DNA of 64,000 nt from Chryseobacterium lathyri (GTDB lineage Bacteria; Bacteroidota; Bacteroidia; Flavobacteriales; Weeksellaceae). The stretch is taken from positions 241,117 to 305,116 of the forward strand of contig NZ_QNFY01000007.1 of NCBI RefSeq assembly GCF_003290185.1, in the 5' to 3' direction. Position numbers and translations under genes: made by a program. This document shows, piece by piece, positions 1-8,302 of this stretch; position 1 is the first letter of the stretch; each line of letters starts with the position of its first letter. The notes under the pieces were generated by a model. It saw only the letters and a program-made list of their open reading frames with translations. It had not been told where the DNA came from and did no database searches.

Positions 1-32
1 CTGTTAGATTGATAAATTGGTACATTTTAAAA

Positions 33-497
33 ATGAAAAATCCTTTAGAAATATTAGAATTAGTTCCTGATCCCGAAATTCCGGTAATCAATATTGTGGA
101 ATTGGGTATTGTAAGAGAAGCAAAAGTTACCAGCGAGAATACTTGTGAAATAACGATTACCCCTACTTATTCTGCCTGTCCTGCCATGTTCACCATTGAA
201 GAAGACATTGTGAAGATCATGAAGGAAAACGGCTGGGATGCGAAAGTGGTAACCAAAATGTTCCCGATATGGACAACGGACTGGTTAACAGATGAAGCAA
301 GAGAAAAACTTCGTATTTACGGAATCACACCTCCCGAAAAAGGAGCAGACGAACATCACATCGGGAAACCGAAAAAATGTCCGCGTTGTGGTTCTATGAA
401 TTCAAAACAGATCAGCAGATTTGGATCTACATTGTGTAAGGCTTCTTACCAGTGTCTGGACTGCCTGGAGCCTTTTGATTATTTTAAATGTCATTAA
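33..497 (+). CDS. paaD: PaaD-type subunit of phenylacetyl-CoA epoxidase system
   Basis: A 154-residue protein of the MIP18/DUF59 family with the hallmark PDPEIPV near its start and a C-terminal Cys cluster (CPRCGS, then LCK and CLDC) that looks like a metal site. PaaD proteins are thought to help assemble the iron centre of the PaaABC(E) monooxygenase that epoxidises phenylacetyl-CoA; some annotations call this subunit PaaJ. The ATG at 33 is preferred over the in-frame ATG at 9 because the family begins at MKNPLEILE and the upstream residues fall in an AT-rich spacer. paaABC should lie just upstream, outside the window. A truncated copy of the 5' end of this gene lies at 2550. Identification is firm; the assembly role is family knowledge. 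Confidence 0.9.
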   Translation: MKNPLEILELVPDPEIPVINIVELGIVREAKVTSENTCEITITPTYSACPAMFTIEEDIVKIMKENGWDAKVVTKMFPIWTTDWLTDEAREKLRIYGITPPEKGADEHHIGKPKKCPRCGSMNSKQISRFGSTLCKASYQCLDCLEPFDYFKCH

Positions 498-545
498 ATG
501 TTAAAAAGTCATTTTCAATAAATGACTTCATTATGTAAGTAATAA

Positions 546-2516
546 ATGATACGACAGGTTTTGTCGTTAGTGGCACTTAGTTTTGCGTCAGTATCATTTT
601 TTAATGATCTTATTTACAATAATCAACACAAAACATTTATTATGACAAATTGCAACAGCCAGAAATTTCCATCAACATGTCAAGAATCCACTCTTATTAA
701 AACATTTCACAATACCGGAGAAGTTATCCGTTATCAGGAAATAGACCCTATTAGTGCCAGCTTATTAGATGGTGTTGTTCTGAGACAAGAAAACGGGAAA
801 TATTATAAAGCCATTTATACAGAGAATACCATTAATGTAGAATGGTACAGATGTACTTATCCCACTGATTTAGCAAATGGGACCGGAGATAAAGTCATGC
901 TAACTAAAGCGATTAATACTGCGGGATATTTAGGAGCAACTTTAAGATTTGATGCGAAAGAATATATTCTTAATGAACAATTAAGTTTTGTAGATATTTC
1001 CTGTTTTAAACTTTTGGGAGATAAGCAGCATACAGTAATTAAATCAAATAGTAATCAACGATTTAATTCTTATTATTTAAAATTTACTAATTGTAATAAT
1101 TTAGTCATAGATGGTATAAGGATTAACCAAAATAAAAGTAATTTACAGGTTTATACTCAGGCCGACTATGATAATGCAGGTAATGAATTAATGAGGGATT
1201 TTAATGGGGGTATCTACATTACAGATTCTACAGATATAGAGGTTACTAATTGTAGTTTTTTAGATCTATATACTCGAGGCCTTCAGTTTTATGGATGTAA
1301 TGAAGGAGATATAAAAGTTACCCATAATTATTTTGAAAGTGAAATTCAGACCCAAATGTATAGAATGGAACATTTGGGACTTACACAATCCCATAATGTG
1401 AATTTTACAGTTGAAAATAATATTTTTAAAAACAAAGTACCAAGAGATGGGAGTGGCAATCCAATTCCTAATCCTGATCAAATGCCTTGTGGTATTTTTG
1501 CATTTGACTGTGGGCTCTTTGGTTCATTGCTTATTAATAATAATTATTTTGAATTTTGCGGTAGGAATAATACCGGACATCATAGGCTTTATGCAATAGA
1601 TTTTTATGATAATGTGAATAATTTTATCATGACTAATAATGTATTTAGAAATACAACATGGGGAGCAATAAGGTTTGATTCAACTAGGAAAAATGCCGTT
1701 ATCAGTAATAATATTATTCATCAATTGATTGCTGATGACAGTGGAATTATAAACTCATCAACACGAGGATCTCAAGTAGAATTCAAAAATATACTTATTA
1801 GCAATAACACCATCGAGACATCGAGTGATCAAAGCTTTGGTATTATATTACAATCACAGTATGATAATATTATTTCTGATAATATTAATATTCTAAATAA
1901 CACTTTTAATAAACTGAAGCGAATAATAACAGTCATTGGCAATATCAGTAGCATTAATATTTCCAGTAATATTGCATCAGATGTTAGGGGTCCTGCAGTG
2001 GTATTTAAAGCTTATACATCTAATAATGTCTTTGATTCCAGTGGAAATATTACATCATCTACCCATAAAGTGACATCAACAGTTGGAAATGTGTTGATTA
2101 ATAATAATAATTTTAAATCAATCCAAAGTGGAGAGGGTTTTGTTGGAATTCTAATAAATGGAGTAACTATATATTCCCAAAGTAACCTAGATATTTATAA
2201 AAATTTTACAAAGCGTTTTGTAATTTCAAATAATCTGATTTTTGGCAATACTCAGGGATATGGGATTACGATTAATTCAATTAATGAATTTGATCCTATG
2301 CCATCAGACCCTCAAGTTATTGCAGGAAACTCCTTAGATGGAAAAGTTACCATATCAAACAATGAAATCAGTGATGTTGGGCGCGGTCTTTATTTAAGAT
2401 GTCATAAAACTATAGCAAAAGACAATATTCTTTTTAATTGTACTATAAATGCTATTTTAGAAGATTATACAGATAATATTAAATTCCAGAATTATTATAA
2501 TAACACCCCTATATAA
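546..2516 (+). CDS. Right-handed beta-helix repeat protein inserted in paa operon
   Basis: A 656-residue protein with many short repeats of the type ISNNxI, VTNCxF and INNNxF, the pattern of a right-handed parallel beta-helix (pectate-lyase/tailspike fold). Residues 1-32 are hydrophobic and could be a signal sequence; a second possible start is the ATG at 642. Residues about 85-140 resemble the N-terminal cap of pectate-lyase-superfamily proteins. No catalytic residues can be assigned, so polysaccharide binding or cleavage is only a guess. The gene is visibly more AT-rich and Asn-rich than its neighbours, lies between paaD and paaG where it has no metabolic reason to be, and is followed by a paaD remnant. 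This suggests acquisition by transfer or local rearrangement. Confidence 0.75.
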   Translation: MIRQVLSLVALSFASVSFFNDLIYNNQHKTFIMTNCNSQKFPSTCQESTLIKTFHNTGEVIRYQEIDPISASLLDGVVLRQENGKYYKAIYTENTINVEWYRCTYPTDLANGTGDKVMLTKAINTAGYLGATLRFDAKEYILNEQLSFVDISCFKLLGDKQHTVIKSNSNQRFNSYYLKFTNCNNLVIDGIRINQNKSNLQVYTQADYDNAGNELMRDFNGGIYITDSTDIEVTNCSFLDLYTRGLQFYGCNEGDIKVTHNYFESEIQTQMYRMEHLGLTQSHNVNFTVENNIFKNKVPRDGSGNPIPNPDQMPCGIFAFDCGLFGSLLINNNYFEFCGRNNTGHHRLYAIDFYDNVNNFIMTNNVFRNTTWGAIRFDSTRKNAVISNNIIHQLIADDSGIINSSTRGSQVEFKNILISNNTIETSSDQSFGIILQSQYDNIISDNINILNNTFNKLKRIITVIGNISSINISSNIASDVRGPAVVFKAYTSNNVFDSSGNITSSTHKVTSTVGNVLINNNNFKSIQSGEGFVGILINGVTIYSQSNLDIYKNFTKRFVISNNLIFGNTQGYGITINSINEFDPMPSDPQVIAGNSLDGKVTISNNEISDVGRGLYLRCHKTIAKDNILFNCTINAILEDYTDNIKFQNYYNNTPI

Positions 2517-2549
2517 GAGGCAAAGGGGGAAAAACTTTTTTTTTAAATT

Positions 2550-2633
2550 ATGCAAGAAAATATATTAAACATACCATCCCAGATTCCCGATCCCGAAATT
2601 CTCGTGATCAATATTATGGAATTGGATATGTAA
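2550..2633 (+). pseudogene. Truncated duplicate of paaD 5' end
   Basis: A 27-codon reading frame whose residues IPDPEILVINIMELDM align with VPDPEIPVINIVELGI of the intact PaaD at position 33. It then stops where PaaD continues. The nucleotides match closely over about 50 bases, for example GATCCCGAAATT in both. It is a remnant of a second paaD-like copy or of a duplication made when the beta-helix gene entered. It is unlikely to make a working protein. Confidence 0.75.
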
Positions 2634-2647
2634 TGTATTAATAAATC

Positions 2648-2686
2648 AATGTACCAGTCTGACAATAATTGTTATACTGGTACATT
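2648..2686. repeat. Intergenic palindrome of paa spacer family (paaD remnant-paaG)
   Basis: Arms AATGTACCAGT (2648-2658) and ACTGGTACATT (2676-2686) are perfectly complementary, with a further ACAAT/ATTGT pairing inside. The spacer 2634-2842 then holds several degenerate copies of ATTGTTAAA/TACATTGTT and no credible gene. Confidence 0.75.
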
Positions 2687-2842
2687 GTTAAATTATTTTT
2701 GATGTTATGCAGAACTATTGATTGCTACATTGTTAAACTGCTATATTGTTACATTAAAGAGATTGCCACATTATTTTATATTGTTAAATTAGAGCAGTGT
2801 AATTTTTTAATTCTTTAATCATTTAATTTTAAATTTAAAACC

Positions 2843-3643
2843 ATGTATACACAACTTGATATTGAAACGCATTTTGACGGAAAACTGAAAATTGCTTACC
2901 TCAATCAGCCGGAAACAATGAATGCGCTTACCAAGCCTTCTTTATCAGATCTGAAAGATTTTATTAAAGAATGCAGCGAAGATCCAACAGTAAGATGTGT
3001 GGCGATTTCGGGAAGAGGAAGAGCTTTCTGTTCCGGTCAGAATCTGGATGATGCTTTCGTACAGGGTAATGAGCACCATGATAACGATATCATCAGAAAA
3101 ATTGTAGTGGATTACTACAATCCTTTGGTAACAGAAATCACGCGTTGTAAAAAACCTGTTGTGGCATTGGTAAATGGTCCTGCAGTAGGTGCAGGCGCGA
3201 TGTTGGCATTGATCTGTGACTTTGTTTTGGCGGTAGATAAATCTTATTTTGCGCAGGCATTTTCAAATATCGGACTCATTCCTGATACGGGTGGAACTTA
3301 TTTCCTTCCAAAATTATTGGGAAGACAATTGGCTAATTATTTAGCATTTACAGGTAAAAGACTATCAGCTGAAGAATCTAAATCTTACGGCTTAGTGGCT
3401 GAGGTGTTCACTGAAGAAGAATTTGCTCCGAAATCTATGGAGATTCTTGAGAAAATGTCAAATATGCCGACTGCGGCTATTAGATTAACTAAAAAAGCTT
3501 TCGCTCAATCTTATAACAACACATTAAAAGAGCAATTAGAATTAGAAGGCGATCTACAACAGGAAGCTGCAGAGACAGAAGATTTCATCGAAGGGGTAAA
3601 CGCCTTTTTACAGAAAAGAAAACCTGATTATAAAGGGAAATAA
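2843..3643 (+). CDS. paaG: PaaG, 1,2-epoxyphenylacetyl-CoA isomerase
   Basis: A 266-residue crotonase-superfamily enzyme. The oxyanion-hole regions CSGQNLDD and GPAVGAGAML are present. The segment IPDTGGTY carries Asp where many hydratases carry Glu, as in characterised PaaG. PaaG isomerises the ring-1,2-epoxide of phenylacetyl-CoA to the oxepin (2-oxepin-2(3H)-ylideneacetyl-CoA), the substrate PaaZ opens. Length is close to the usual 262. It follows the interrupted paaD and precedes paaH, so it belongs to the aerobic hybrid phenylacetate pathway in the cytoplasm. The start is supported by length and by the AT-rich leader immediately upstream. Confidence 0.9.
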   Translation: MYTQLDIETHFDGKLKIAYLNQPETMNALTKPSLSDLKDFIKECSEDPTVRCVAISGRGRAFCSGQNLDDAFVQGNEHHDNDIIRKIVVDYYNPLVTEITRCKKPVVALVNGPAVGAGAMLALICDFVLAVDKSYFAQAFSNIGLIPDTGGTYFLPKLLGRQLANYLAFTGKRLSAEESKSYGLVAEVFTEEEFAPKSMEILEKMSNMPTAAIRLTKKAFAQSYNNTLKEQLELEGDLQQEAAETEDFIEGVNAFLQKRKPDYKGK

Positions 3644-3651
3644 AAGATTTT

Positions 3652-3713
3652 GTACAATGTAAAAAGTACAATGTACAGAGTACATTGCTGTGATCATACT
3701 TTTTACATTGTAC
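3652..3713. repeat. Intergenic palindrome of paa spacer family (paaG-paaH)
   Basis: A perfect 17-bp inverted repeat (3652-3668 with 3697-3713; left arm GTACAATGTAAAAAGTA) encloses a second palindrome, CAATGTAC/GTACATTG. The element nearly fills the paaG-paaH spacer. With no T-run matching the operon direction it is unlikely to be a full terminator. Confidence 0.8.
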
Positions 3714-3732
3714 ATTTTACACAATACAGAAC

Positions 3733-4866
3733 ATGAACAATATCGGAATTATCGGGGCAGGAACCATGGGCGTAGGAATTGCTCAGGTGGCTGCAACAGC
3801 GGGATGCAAAGTCGTTTTATTCGATGCAAATGCTCCGCAGATAGATAAAGCACTATCAGGCTTAGAGAAAACACTTCAGAAATTAGTGGATAAAGCTAAA
3901 ATTTCTCAGGAAAAAGCCACAGAAATCAGAAATAATATCGTGAAAGGTGAAGCTTTACAGGATCTGAAAGATTCCGATCTTGTGATAGAAGCCATCATCG
4001 AAAACAAAGACATAAAAACCAAAGTATTTACAGAGCTTGAAACCTATGTTTCGGACGACTGTATCATCGGTTCCAATACGTCATCCATTTCTATCACCTC
4101 TCTTGGTGCAGAATTAAAGAAACCTGAGCGTTTCATCGGAATTCACTTTTTCAACCCGGCGCCATTGATGCCTTTGGTTGAGGTGATTCCATCTTTATTA
4201 ACAGAAAAATCATTACCGGAAAAAATCTACAACCTCATGAAAGATTGGGGTAAAATCCCAGTGATTGCTAAAGATATTCCCGGATTTATCGTCAACAGAA
4301 TTGCCCGTCCTTATTATGGCGAAGGATTGAGAATTGTTGAAGAAAACATAGCAACTCCTGAACAGGTAGACGAAGCTATGAGAACATTAGGAAACTTTAA
4401 AATGGGACCATTTGAATTAATGGACCTAATTGGTGTTGATGTGAATTTTGCTGTAACGACAACCGTTTACAAAGACTATTTCTACGACCCGAAATACAAA
4501 CCGTCTCTGCTTCAGCAAAGAATGGCCGAAGCTAAACTTCACGGCAGAAAAACCGGAAAAGGTTTCTATGATTACGCAGAAGGAGCAGAAAAACCGGTTG
4601 CTGAGAAAAATGATGCATTGTATCAGGAGATCTTTTTAAGGATCATCTCAATGTTGATCAACGAAGCCATAGAAGCTAAAAGATTAGGAATTGCCAACGA
4701 TGAAGATATCGAGCTGGCAATGCAGAAAGGAGTCAATTATCCAAAAGGCTTACTAGGCTGGGGAAAAGAAATCGGCTACTCAAAAATCTCTGAAACTCTG
4801 CAAAATCTTTACGGAGAATATCAGGAAGAAAGATACAGACAGAGCCCCTTACTTCGTAAAATGTAA
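3733..4866 (+). CDS. paaH: PaaH, 3-hydroxyacyl-CoA dehydrogenase
   Basis: A 377-residue NAD-dependent dehydrogenase. The N-terminal Rossmann motif GAGTMG is at residues 8-13, followed by VIEAIIENKDIK, the SNTSSIS segment and HFFNPAPLMPLVE, which holds the catalytic His of the HAD family. Two C-terminal 3HCDH helical segments follow (about 185-280 and 290-375). In the paa pathway it oxidises 3-hydroxyadipyl-CoA to 3-oxoadipyl-CoA. It is about 100 residues shorter than E. coli PaaH (475), but all the active-site motifs are here. It lies between paaG and paaI. Confidence 0.9.
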   Translation: MNNIGIIGAGTMGVGIAQVAATAGCKVVLFDANAPQIDKALSGLEKTLQKLVDKAKISQEKATEIRNNIVKGEALQDLKDSDLVIEAIIENKDIKTKVFTELETYVSDDCIIGSNTSSISITSLGAELKKPERFIGIHFFNPAPLMPLVEVIPSLLTEKSLPEKIYNLMKDWGKIPVIAKDIPGFIVNRIARPYYGEGLRIVEENIATPEQVDEAMRTLGNFKMGPFELMDLIGVDVNFAVTTTVYKDYFYDPKYKPSLLQQRMAEAKLHGRKTGKGFYDYAEGAEKPVAEKNDALYQEIFLRIISMLINEAIEAKRLGIANDEDIELAMQKGVNYPKGLLGWGKEIGYSKISETLQNLYGEYQEERYRQSPLLRKM

Positions 4867-4883
4867 CAATATATAAATCTAAC

Positions 4884-4947
4884 AATGTAACAATCCTTTG
4901 ATCATTCTGGGATTACTGAGGAATTTCTATTGGTAAATTGTTACATT
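4884..4947. repeat. Intergenic inverted repeat of paa spacer family (paaH-paaI)
   Basis: Arms AATGTAACAAT (4884-4894) and ATTGTTACATT (4937-4947) are perfectly complementary and enclose a core with GATCATTCTGGGATTACTGA. That core resembles the TGTCATTCTGA-type dispersed repeats common in flavobacterial genomes (recognised from memory). Confidence 0.7.
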
Positions 4948-4970
4948 GATACACTGTTAAATTAAAACAA

Positions 4971-5384
4971 ATGACGCCGAAACAAGTTGCAGATTATATG
5001 TTTGATCAGGATTATTTTTCCCAATGGATGAATATCAAAATGATCGAAGTCAAAGAAAATTATTGTTTAATAGAAATGCCCATCAAGAAAGAGATGATCA
5101 ATGGGCTTAAAACGGTTCACGGAGGGGTTACGTTCGCTTTTGCAGATTCTGCACTGGCATTTTCGTCCAACAGTTCCGGAGACGCAGCCGTTGCCCTGAA
5201 CTGTATCATCAATTTTACCAAAGCGGGGAAAGAAGGTGATATTTTCAGAGCAGAAAGCATTCTGGTCAATGATACCAGAAAAACAGCGGTTTACGACATC
5301 AAGATCACCAATCAAAACAATGAGCTGATCGCAAAATTCGTCGGAACCGTTTACAAAATCGGAAAAAAAGTAACAGAACTATAA
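4971..5384 (+). CDS. paaI: PaaI, hydroxyphenylacetyl-CoA thioesterase
   Basis: A 137-residue hot-dog thioesterase with HGGVTFAFADSALAF, the helix carrying the Gly-rich turn and catalytic Asp of PaaI enzymes. These enzymes release CoA from ring-hydroxylated phenylacetyl-CoA dead-end products and so rescue CoA when the pathway stalls. The length matches the family (about 140). It sits between paaH and paaJ in the operon. Confidence 0.88.
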   Translation: MTPKQVADYMFDQDYFSQWMNIKMIEVKENYCLIEMPIKKEMINGLKTVHGGVTFAFADSALAFSSNSSGDAAVALNCIINFTKAGKEGDIFRAESILVNDTRKTAVYDIKITNQNNELIAKFVGTVYKIGKKVTEL

Positions 5385-5387
5385 ATA

Positions 5388-5460
5388 AAATGTACCAATT
5401 TGAAAATGTACCAATCTACCAATCCAATTGTTACATTGTTAAACTGATACATTGTTAAAT
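5388..5460. repeat. Intergenic repeats of paa spacer family (paaI-paaJ)
   Basis: AAATGTACCAAT occurs twice in direct order (5388-5399 and 5404-5415). It is followed by two copies of ACATTGTTAAA, which partly complement the first motif. This is the most degenerate member of the spacer family. Confidence 0.6.
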
Positions 5461-5468
5461 TAATAAAA

Positions 5469-6674
5469 ATGAACAACGTATACATCATAGACTACGTCAG
5501 AACTCCAATCTCAAAACTACAGGGCGCATTATCAGAAGTAAGAGCCGATGATCTGGCAGCCGTGGTTATTAAAGAAGTTATGGACAGAAACCCTGAAGTT
5601 CCTGCTGAGGAAATTGAGGACGTTATTTTCGGATGCGCTAATCAGGCGGGAGAAGATAACCGTAACGTGGCGAGAATGGCGCTTTTATTGGCCGGGCTTC
5701 CTTACAAAATCGGAGGAGAAACGGTCAACAGACTTTGTGCTTCCGGAATGTCGGCGGTGGCTAATGCTTTCCGTTCCATTGCTGCCGGAGAAGGTGAAAT
5801 TTATATCGCCGGTGGAGTGGAACATATGACCCGTTCACCTTACGTAATGTCTAAGGCGGGGGCTGCTTTCGGAAGAGACAGCCAGATGTTTGATACCACT
5901 TTCGGATGGCGTTTTGTCAATCCTAAGATGAAAGAAATGTACGGGGTTGACGGAATGGGAGACACCGCTGAAAACTTAGCGGATATGCACAATATCAGTA
6001 GAGAAGATCAGGATAAATTTGCCCTTTGGTCTCAGCAGAAAGCGACAAAAGCTCAGCAAAGCGGAAGACTGGCGGAAGAAATTGTAAAAGTTGAAATTCC
6101 TCAGAAAAAAGGAGATCCTAAAATTTTTGATCAGGATGAATTCATCAAACCGACATCTTCTATGGAAGGTTTAGGAAAACTTCGTCCGGCTTTCAGAAAA
6201 GAAGGAACCGTAACGGCAGGAAATGCTTCAGGAATGAATGACGGAGCAGCAGCTCTTATCCTGGCCAGTGAAGAAGCCGTGAAAAAATATGGTTTAAAAC
6301 CAAAAGCTAAGATCTTAGGATCTGCCGTAGCTGGTGTGGAACCAAGAATTATGGGAATCGGACCTGTAGAGGCGACCCAGAAACTATTAAAAAGATTAAA
6401 TCTTTCCCTGGACGATATGGATATCATTGAACTGAACGAAGCATTTGCAGCACAGGCATTAGCTGTGACCAGAAGCTTAGGTTTGAAAGATGATGACTCA
6501 AGAGTAAATCCAAATGGAGGAGCTATCGCCATCGGTCACCCGCTGGGAGTTTCGGGAGCAAGAATCATTGGCTCTGCCGCTATTGAACTTCAGAAACAGG
6601 ATAAGAAATATGCATTGTGTACCCTTTGTATTGGTGTCGGACAGGGCTATGCAATGGTCATTGAAAAAGTATAA
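5469..6674 (+). CDS. paaJ: PaaJ, 3-oxoadipyl-CoA thiolase
   Basis: A 401-residue thiolase, the exact length usual for 3-oxoadipyl-CoA/3-oxo-5,6-dehydrosuberyl-CoA thiolases. The nucleophile is Cys90 in NRLCASGMSAV. His357 in GHPLGVSG and Cys387 in CIGVGQG complete the active site. It performs the thiolytic cleavage steps that give acetyl-CoA and succinyl-CoA from phenylacetate. The gene follows paaI and precedes paaY, so the assignment within the thiolase family is well supported. Confidence 0.92.
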   Translation: MNNVYIIDYVRTPISKLQGALSEVRADDLAAVVIKEVMDRNPEVPAEEIEDVIFGCANQAGEDNRNVARMALLLAGLPYKIGGETVNRLCASGMSAVANAFRSIAAGEGEIYIAGGVEHMTRSPYVMSKAGAAFGRDSQMFDTTFGWRFVNPKMKEMYGVDGMGDTAENLADMHNISREDQDKFALWSQQKATKAQQSGRLAEEIVKVEIPQKKGDPKIFDQDEFIKPTSSMEGLGKLRPAFRKEGTVTAGNASGMNDGAAALILASEEAVKKYGLKPKAKILGSAVAGVEPRIMGIGPVEATQKLLKRLNLSLDDMDIIELNEAFAAQALAVTRSLGLKDDDSRVNPNGGAIAIGHPLGVSGARIIGSAAIELQKQDKKYALCTLCIGVGQGYAMVIEKV

Positions 6675-6699
6675 CTTTTTCAATAATGTAACAATATAA

Positions 6700-6777
6700 A
6701 ATGTATCAATGTAACAATTCCTGTCATGCTGAGTCTGTTGAAGCATTTCAATTGGTAAACTACTAGATTGATACATT
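6700..6777. repeat. Intergenic inverted repeat of paa spacer family (paaJ-paaY)
   Basis: Arms AATGTATCAAT (6700-6710) and ATTGATACATT (6767-6777) are perfectly complementary. They surround a core with CTGTCATGCTGAGTCTGTTG, a recognisable form of the dispersed TGTCATGCTGAG repeats of flavobacteria. Architecture is the same as in the 4884 element, but with a compensated change in both arms (TAA to TAT on one side, TTA to ATA on the other). Confidence 0.75.
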
Positions 6778-6805
6778 GTTAAATTAATTTTTTAATAAAA
6801 AAATT

Positions 6806-7399
6806 ATGAACATCTACTCATACCACGGTATCCGCCCCATTATCAAGCCCTCTGCCTATATTCATCCGCAGGCGGTCATCATTGGGAATGTGGAAATCGG
6901 TGAAGAAGTATATATCGGACCCAATGCGGTGATCCGCGGTGACTGGGGGAAAATTATCATTAAAGACGGAGCCAATGTTCAGGAAAATTGTACCCTGCAT
7001 GTGTTCCCGAATATTGAAACCATTCTTGAGGAATCAGCGCATATCGGACACGGAGCGATTATTCATTCCGGACATATCGGTAAAAACTGCCTGGTAGGAA
7101 TGAATTCCGTCGTGATGGATAAAGCTGTTATCGGTGATGAATGCATCATCGGAGCATTGGCTTTTGTTCCGGCTAATTTCACCTGCGGACCAAGAAAACT
7201 GATCGTAGGAAGTCCTGCGAAAATCATCCGTGATGTTTCGGATGAAATGATTCACTGGAAAACAGAAGGAACCAAGCTGTACCAACAACTGGCTAGAGAA
7301 GGAAAAGAAGCTATTCTTCCATGTGAACCGTTCTCAGAATATGTAGAACAGACCGCGACCAAAACTGTGGATTACAGTATTTGGGCGGATTTAAAATAA
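6806..7399 (+). CDS. paaY: PaaY, hexapeptide-repeat thioesterase-like protein
   Basis: A 197-residue left-handed beta-helix protein of the gamma-carbonic-anhydrase-like family. Hexapeptide repeats run through residues about 15-130, for example VIIGNVEIG, VYIGPNAVI and AHIGHGAIIHSGHIG. The metal-binding histidines of the family are visible in LHVFP and HIGHGAIIH. PaaY proteins are reported as thioesterases for stalled paa intermediates. It is preceded by the paa spacer repeat and ends the compact part of the operon. Confidence 0.85.
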   Translation: MNIYSYHGIRPIIKPSAYIHPQAVIIGNVEIGEEVYIGPNAVIRGDWGKIIIKDGANVQENCTLHVFPNIETILEESAHIGHGAIIHSGHIGKNCLVGMNSVVMDKAVIGDECIIGALAFVPANFTCGPRKLIVGSPAKIIRDVSDEMIHWKTEGTKLYQQLAREGKEAILPCEPFSEYVEQTATKTVDYSIWADLK

Positions 7400-7404
7400 C
7401 TTTT

Positions 7405-7432
7405 AAACCTTATTCAAAAACGTATAAGGTTT
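7405..7432. repeat. REP-like inverted repeat
   Basis: Nine-base arms AAACCTTAT (7405-7413) and ATAAGGTTT (7424-7432) flank a 10-base loop just after paaY. The arm sequence is the same as in the palindrome behind the RAYT gene at 10468, so it is probably a member of the same REP family. It may also act as a 3' hairpin for the paa transcript. Confidence 0.65.
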
Positions 7433-7441
7433 TATGATACA

Positions 7442-8284
7442 ATGAAAAAGAATATGATTAAAAAGATGCTTATTGCCTGTAGTATGCTGTTTGCTTTTCA
7501 GTTTATGGTTTTAGCCCAGAATGAAAAAGTAAAACCGTTGACTATCGGAGAGGTCAGAACATTTAAATCTAAGATTTTAAATGAAGACAGAATTTTAAAC
7601 ATTTATCTGCCGCAAGGTTTTGATAAAACAAAATCATACCCGGTGATCTATCTGCTGGATGGCTCAATGAATGAAGACTTTATCCATGTTTCAGGATTGA
7701 TACAGTTCTTTAATCAAATGTATGCCATGCCGGAAACCATCGTGGTAGGAATTGCCAATATAGACAGAAAGAGAGATTTTACCTTTCATACAGATATGAA
7801 AGATTTACAGCAGGATTATCCTACAACAGGACATTCAGATAAGTTTATTGATTTTCTGGATAAAGAACTACTTCCTTACATAGGAAAGCAGTATAAAACA
7901 ACAGAGAAATATATATTCGGACAGTCACTGGGTGGGCTTCTTGCTACAGAAATCCTTTTCAAAAAGCCGGAAATGTTCAATAATTATTTTATCATCAGCC
8001 CAAGTTTGTGGTGGGATGATCAGAGTTTATTGAAACAGGCTCCTCAATGGCTATCCAAAAGCCCTGATACGAAAAAATTTATTTATGTTTCTGTAGGAAA
8101 AGACGAACATCCTGTAATGGTAAAAGATGCAGGATCTCTTTATGATGTATTGAAGCAGGCAGGTAAAAAGAACTGGACTGTTGAATATAAAATGATGGAA
8201 ACAGACAATCATGCTACCATTCTTCACAGAAGTTTGTATGAAGGTCTGGTAAAATTATTCCCGTATAAAGAGCCCAAAAAGTAA
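7442..8284 (+). CDS. Secreted alpha/beta-hydrolase, esterase D / IroE-like
   Basis: A 280-residue protein with a signal peptide (residues 1-25, ending VLAQ) and a putative-esterase (PF00756-type) domain. The nucleophile elbow GQSLGG puts the catalytic serine at residue 162. A late NHATILH segment offers the histidine. Relatives hydrolyse siderophore or short acyl esters in the periplasm, but the substrate cannot be read from the sequence. It sits between paaY and paaZ with the next three genes, apparently a later insertion in the paa region. Confidence 0.8.
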   Translation: MKKNMIKKMLIACSMLFAFQFMVLAQNEKVKPLTIGEVRTFKSKILNEDRILNIYLPQGFDKTKSYPVIYLLDGSMNEDFIHVSGLIQFFNQMYAMPETIVVGIANIDRKRDFTFHTDMKDLQQDYPTTGHSDKFIDFLDKELLPYIGKQYKTTEKYIFGQSLGGLLATEILFKKPEMFNNYFIISPSLWWDDQSLLKQAPQWLSKSPDTKKFIYVSVGKDEHPVMVKDAGSLYDVLKQAGKKNWTVEYKMMETDNHATILHRSLYEGLVKLFPYKEPKK

Positions 8285-8302
8285 ACCATCAAAACACGAA
8301 TC

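Noticed and set aside
6131..6532. Minus-strand ORF of 133 codons inside the thiolase gene
   Set aside because: It is a shadow of paaJ on the opposite strand, with no family features.
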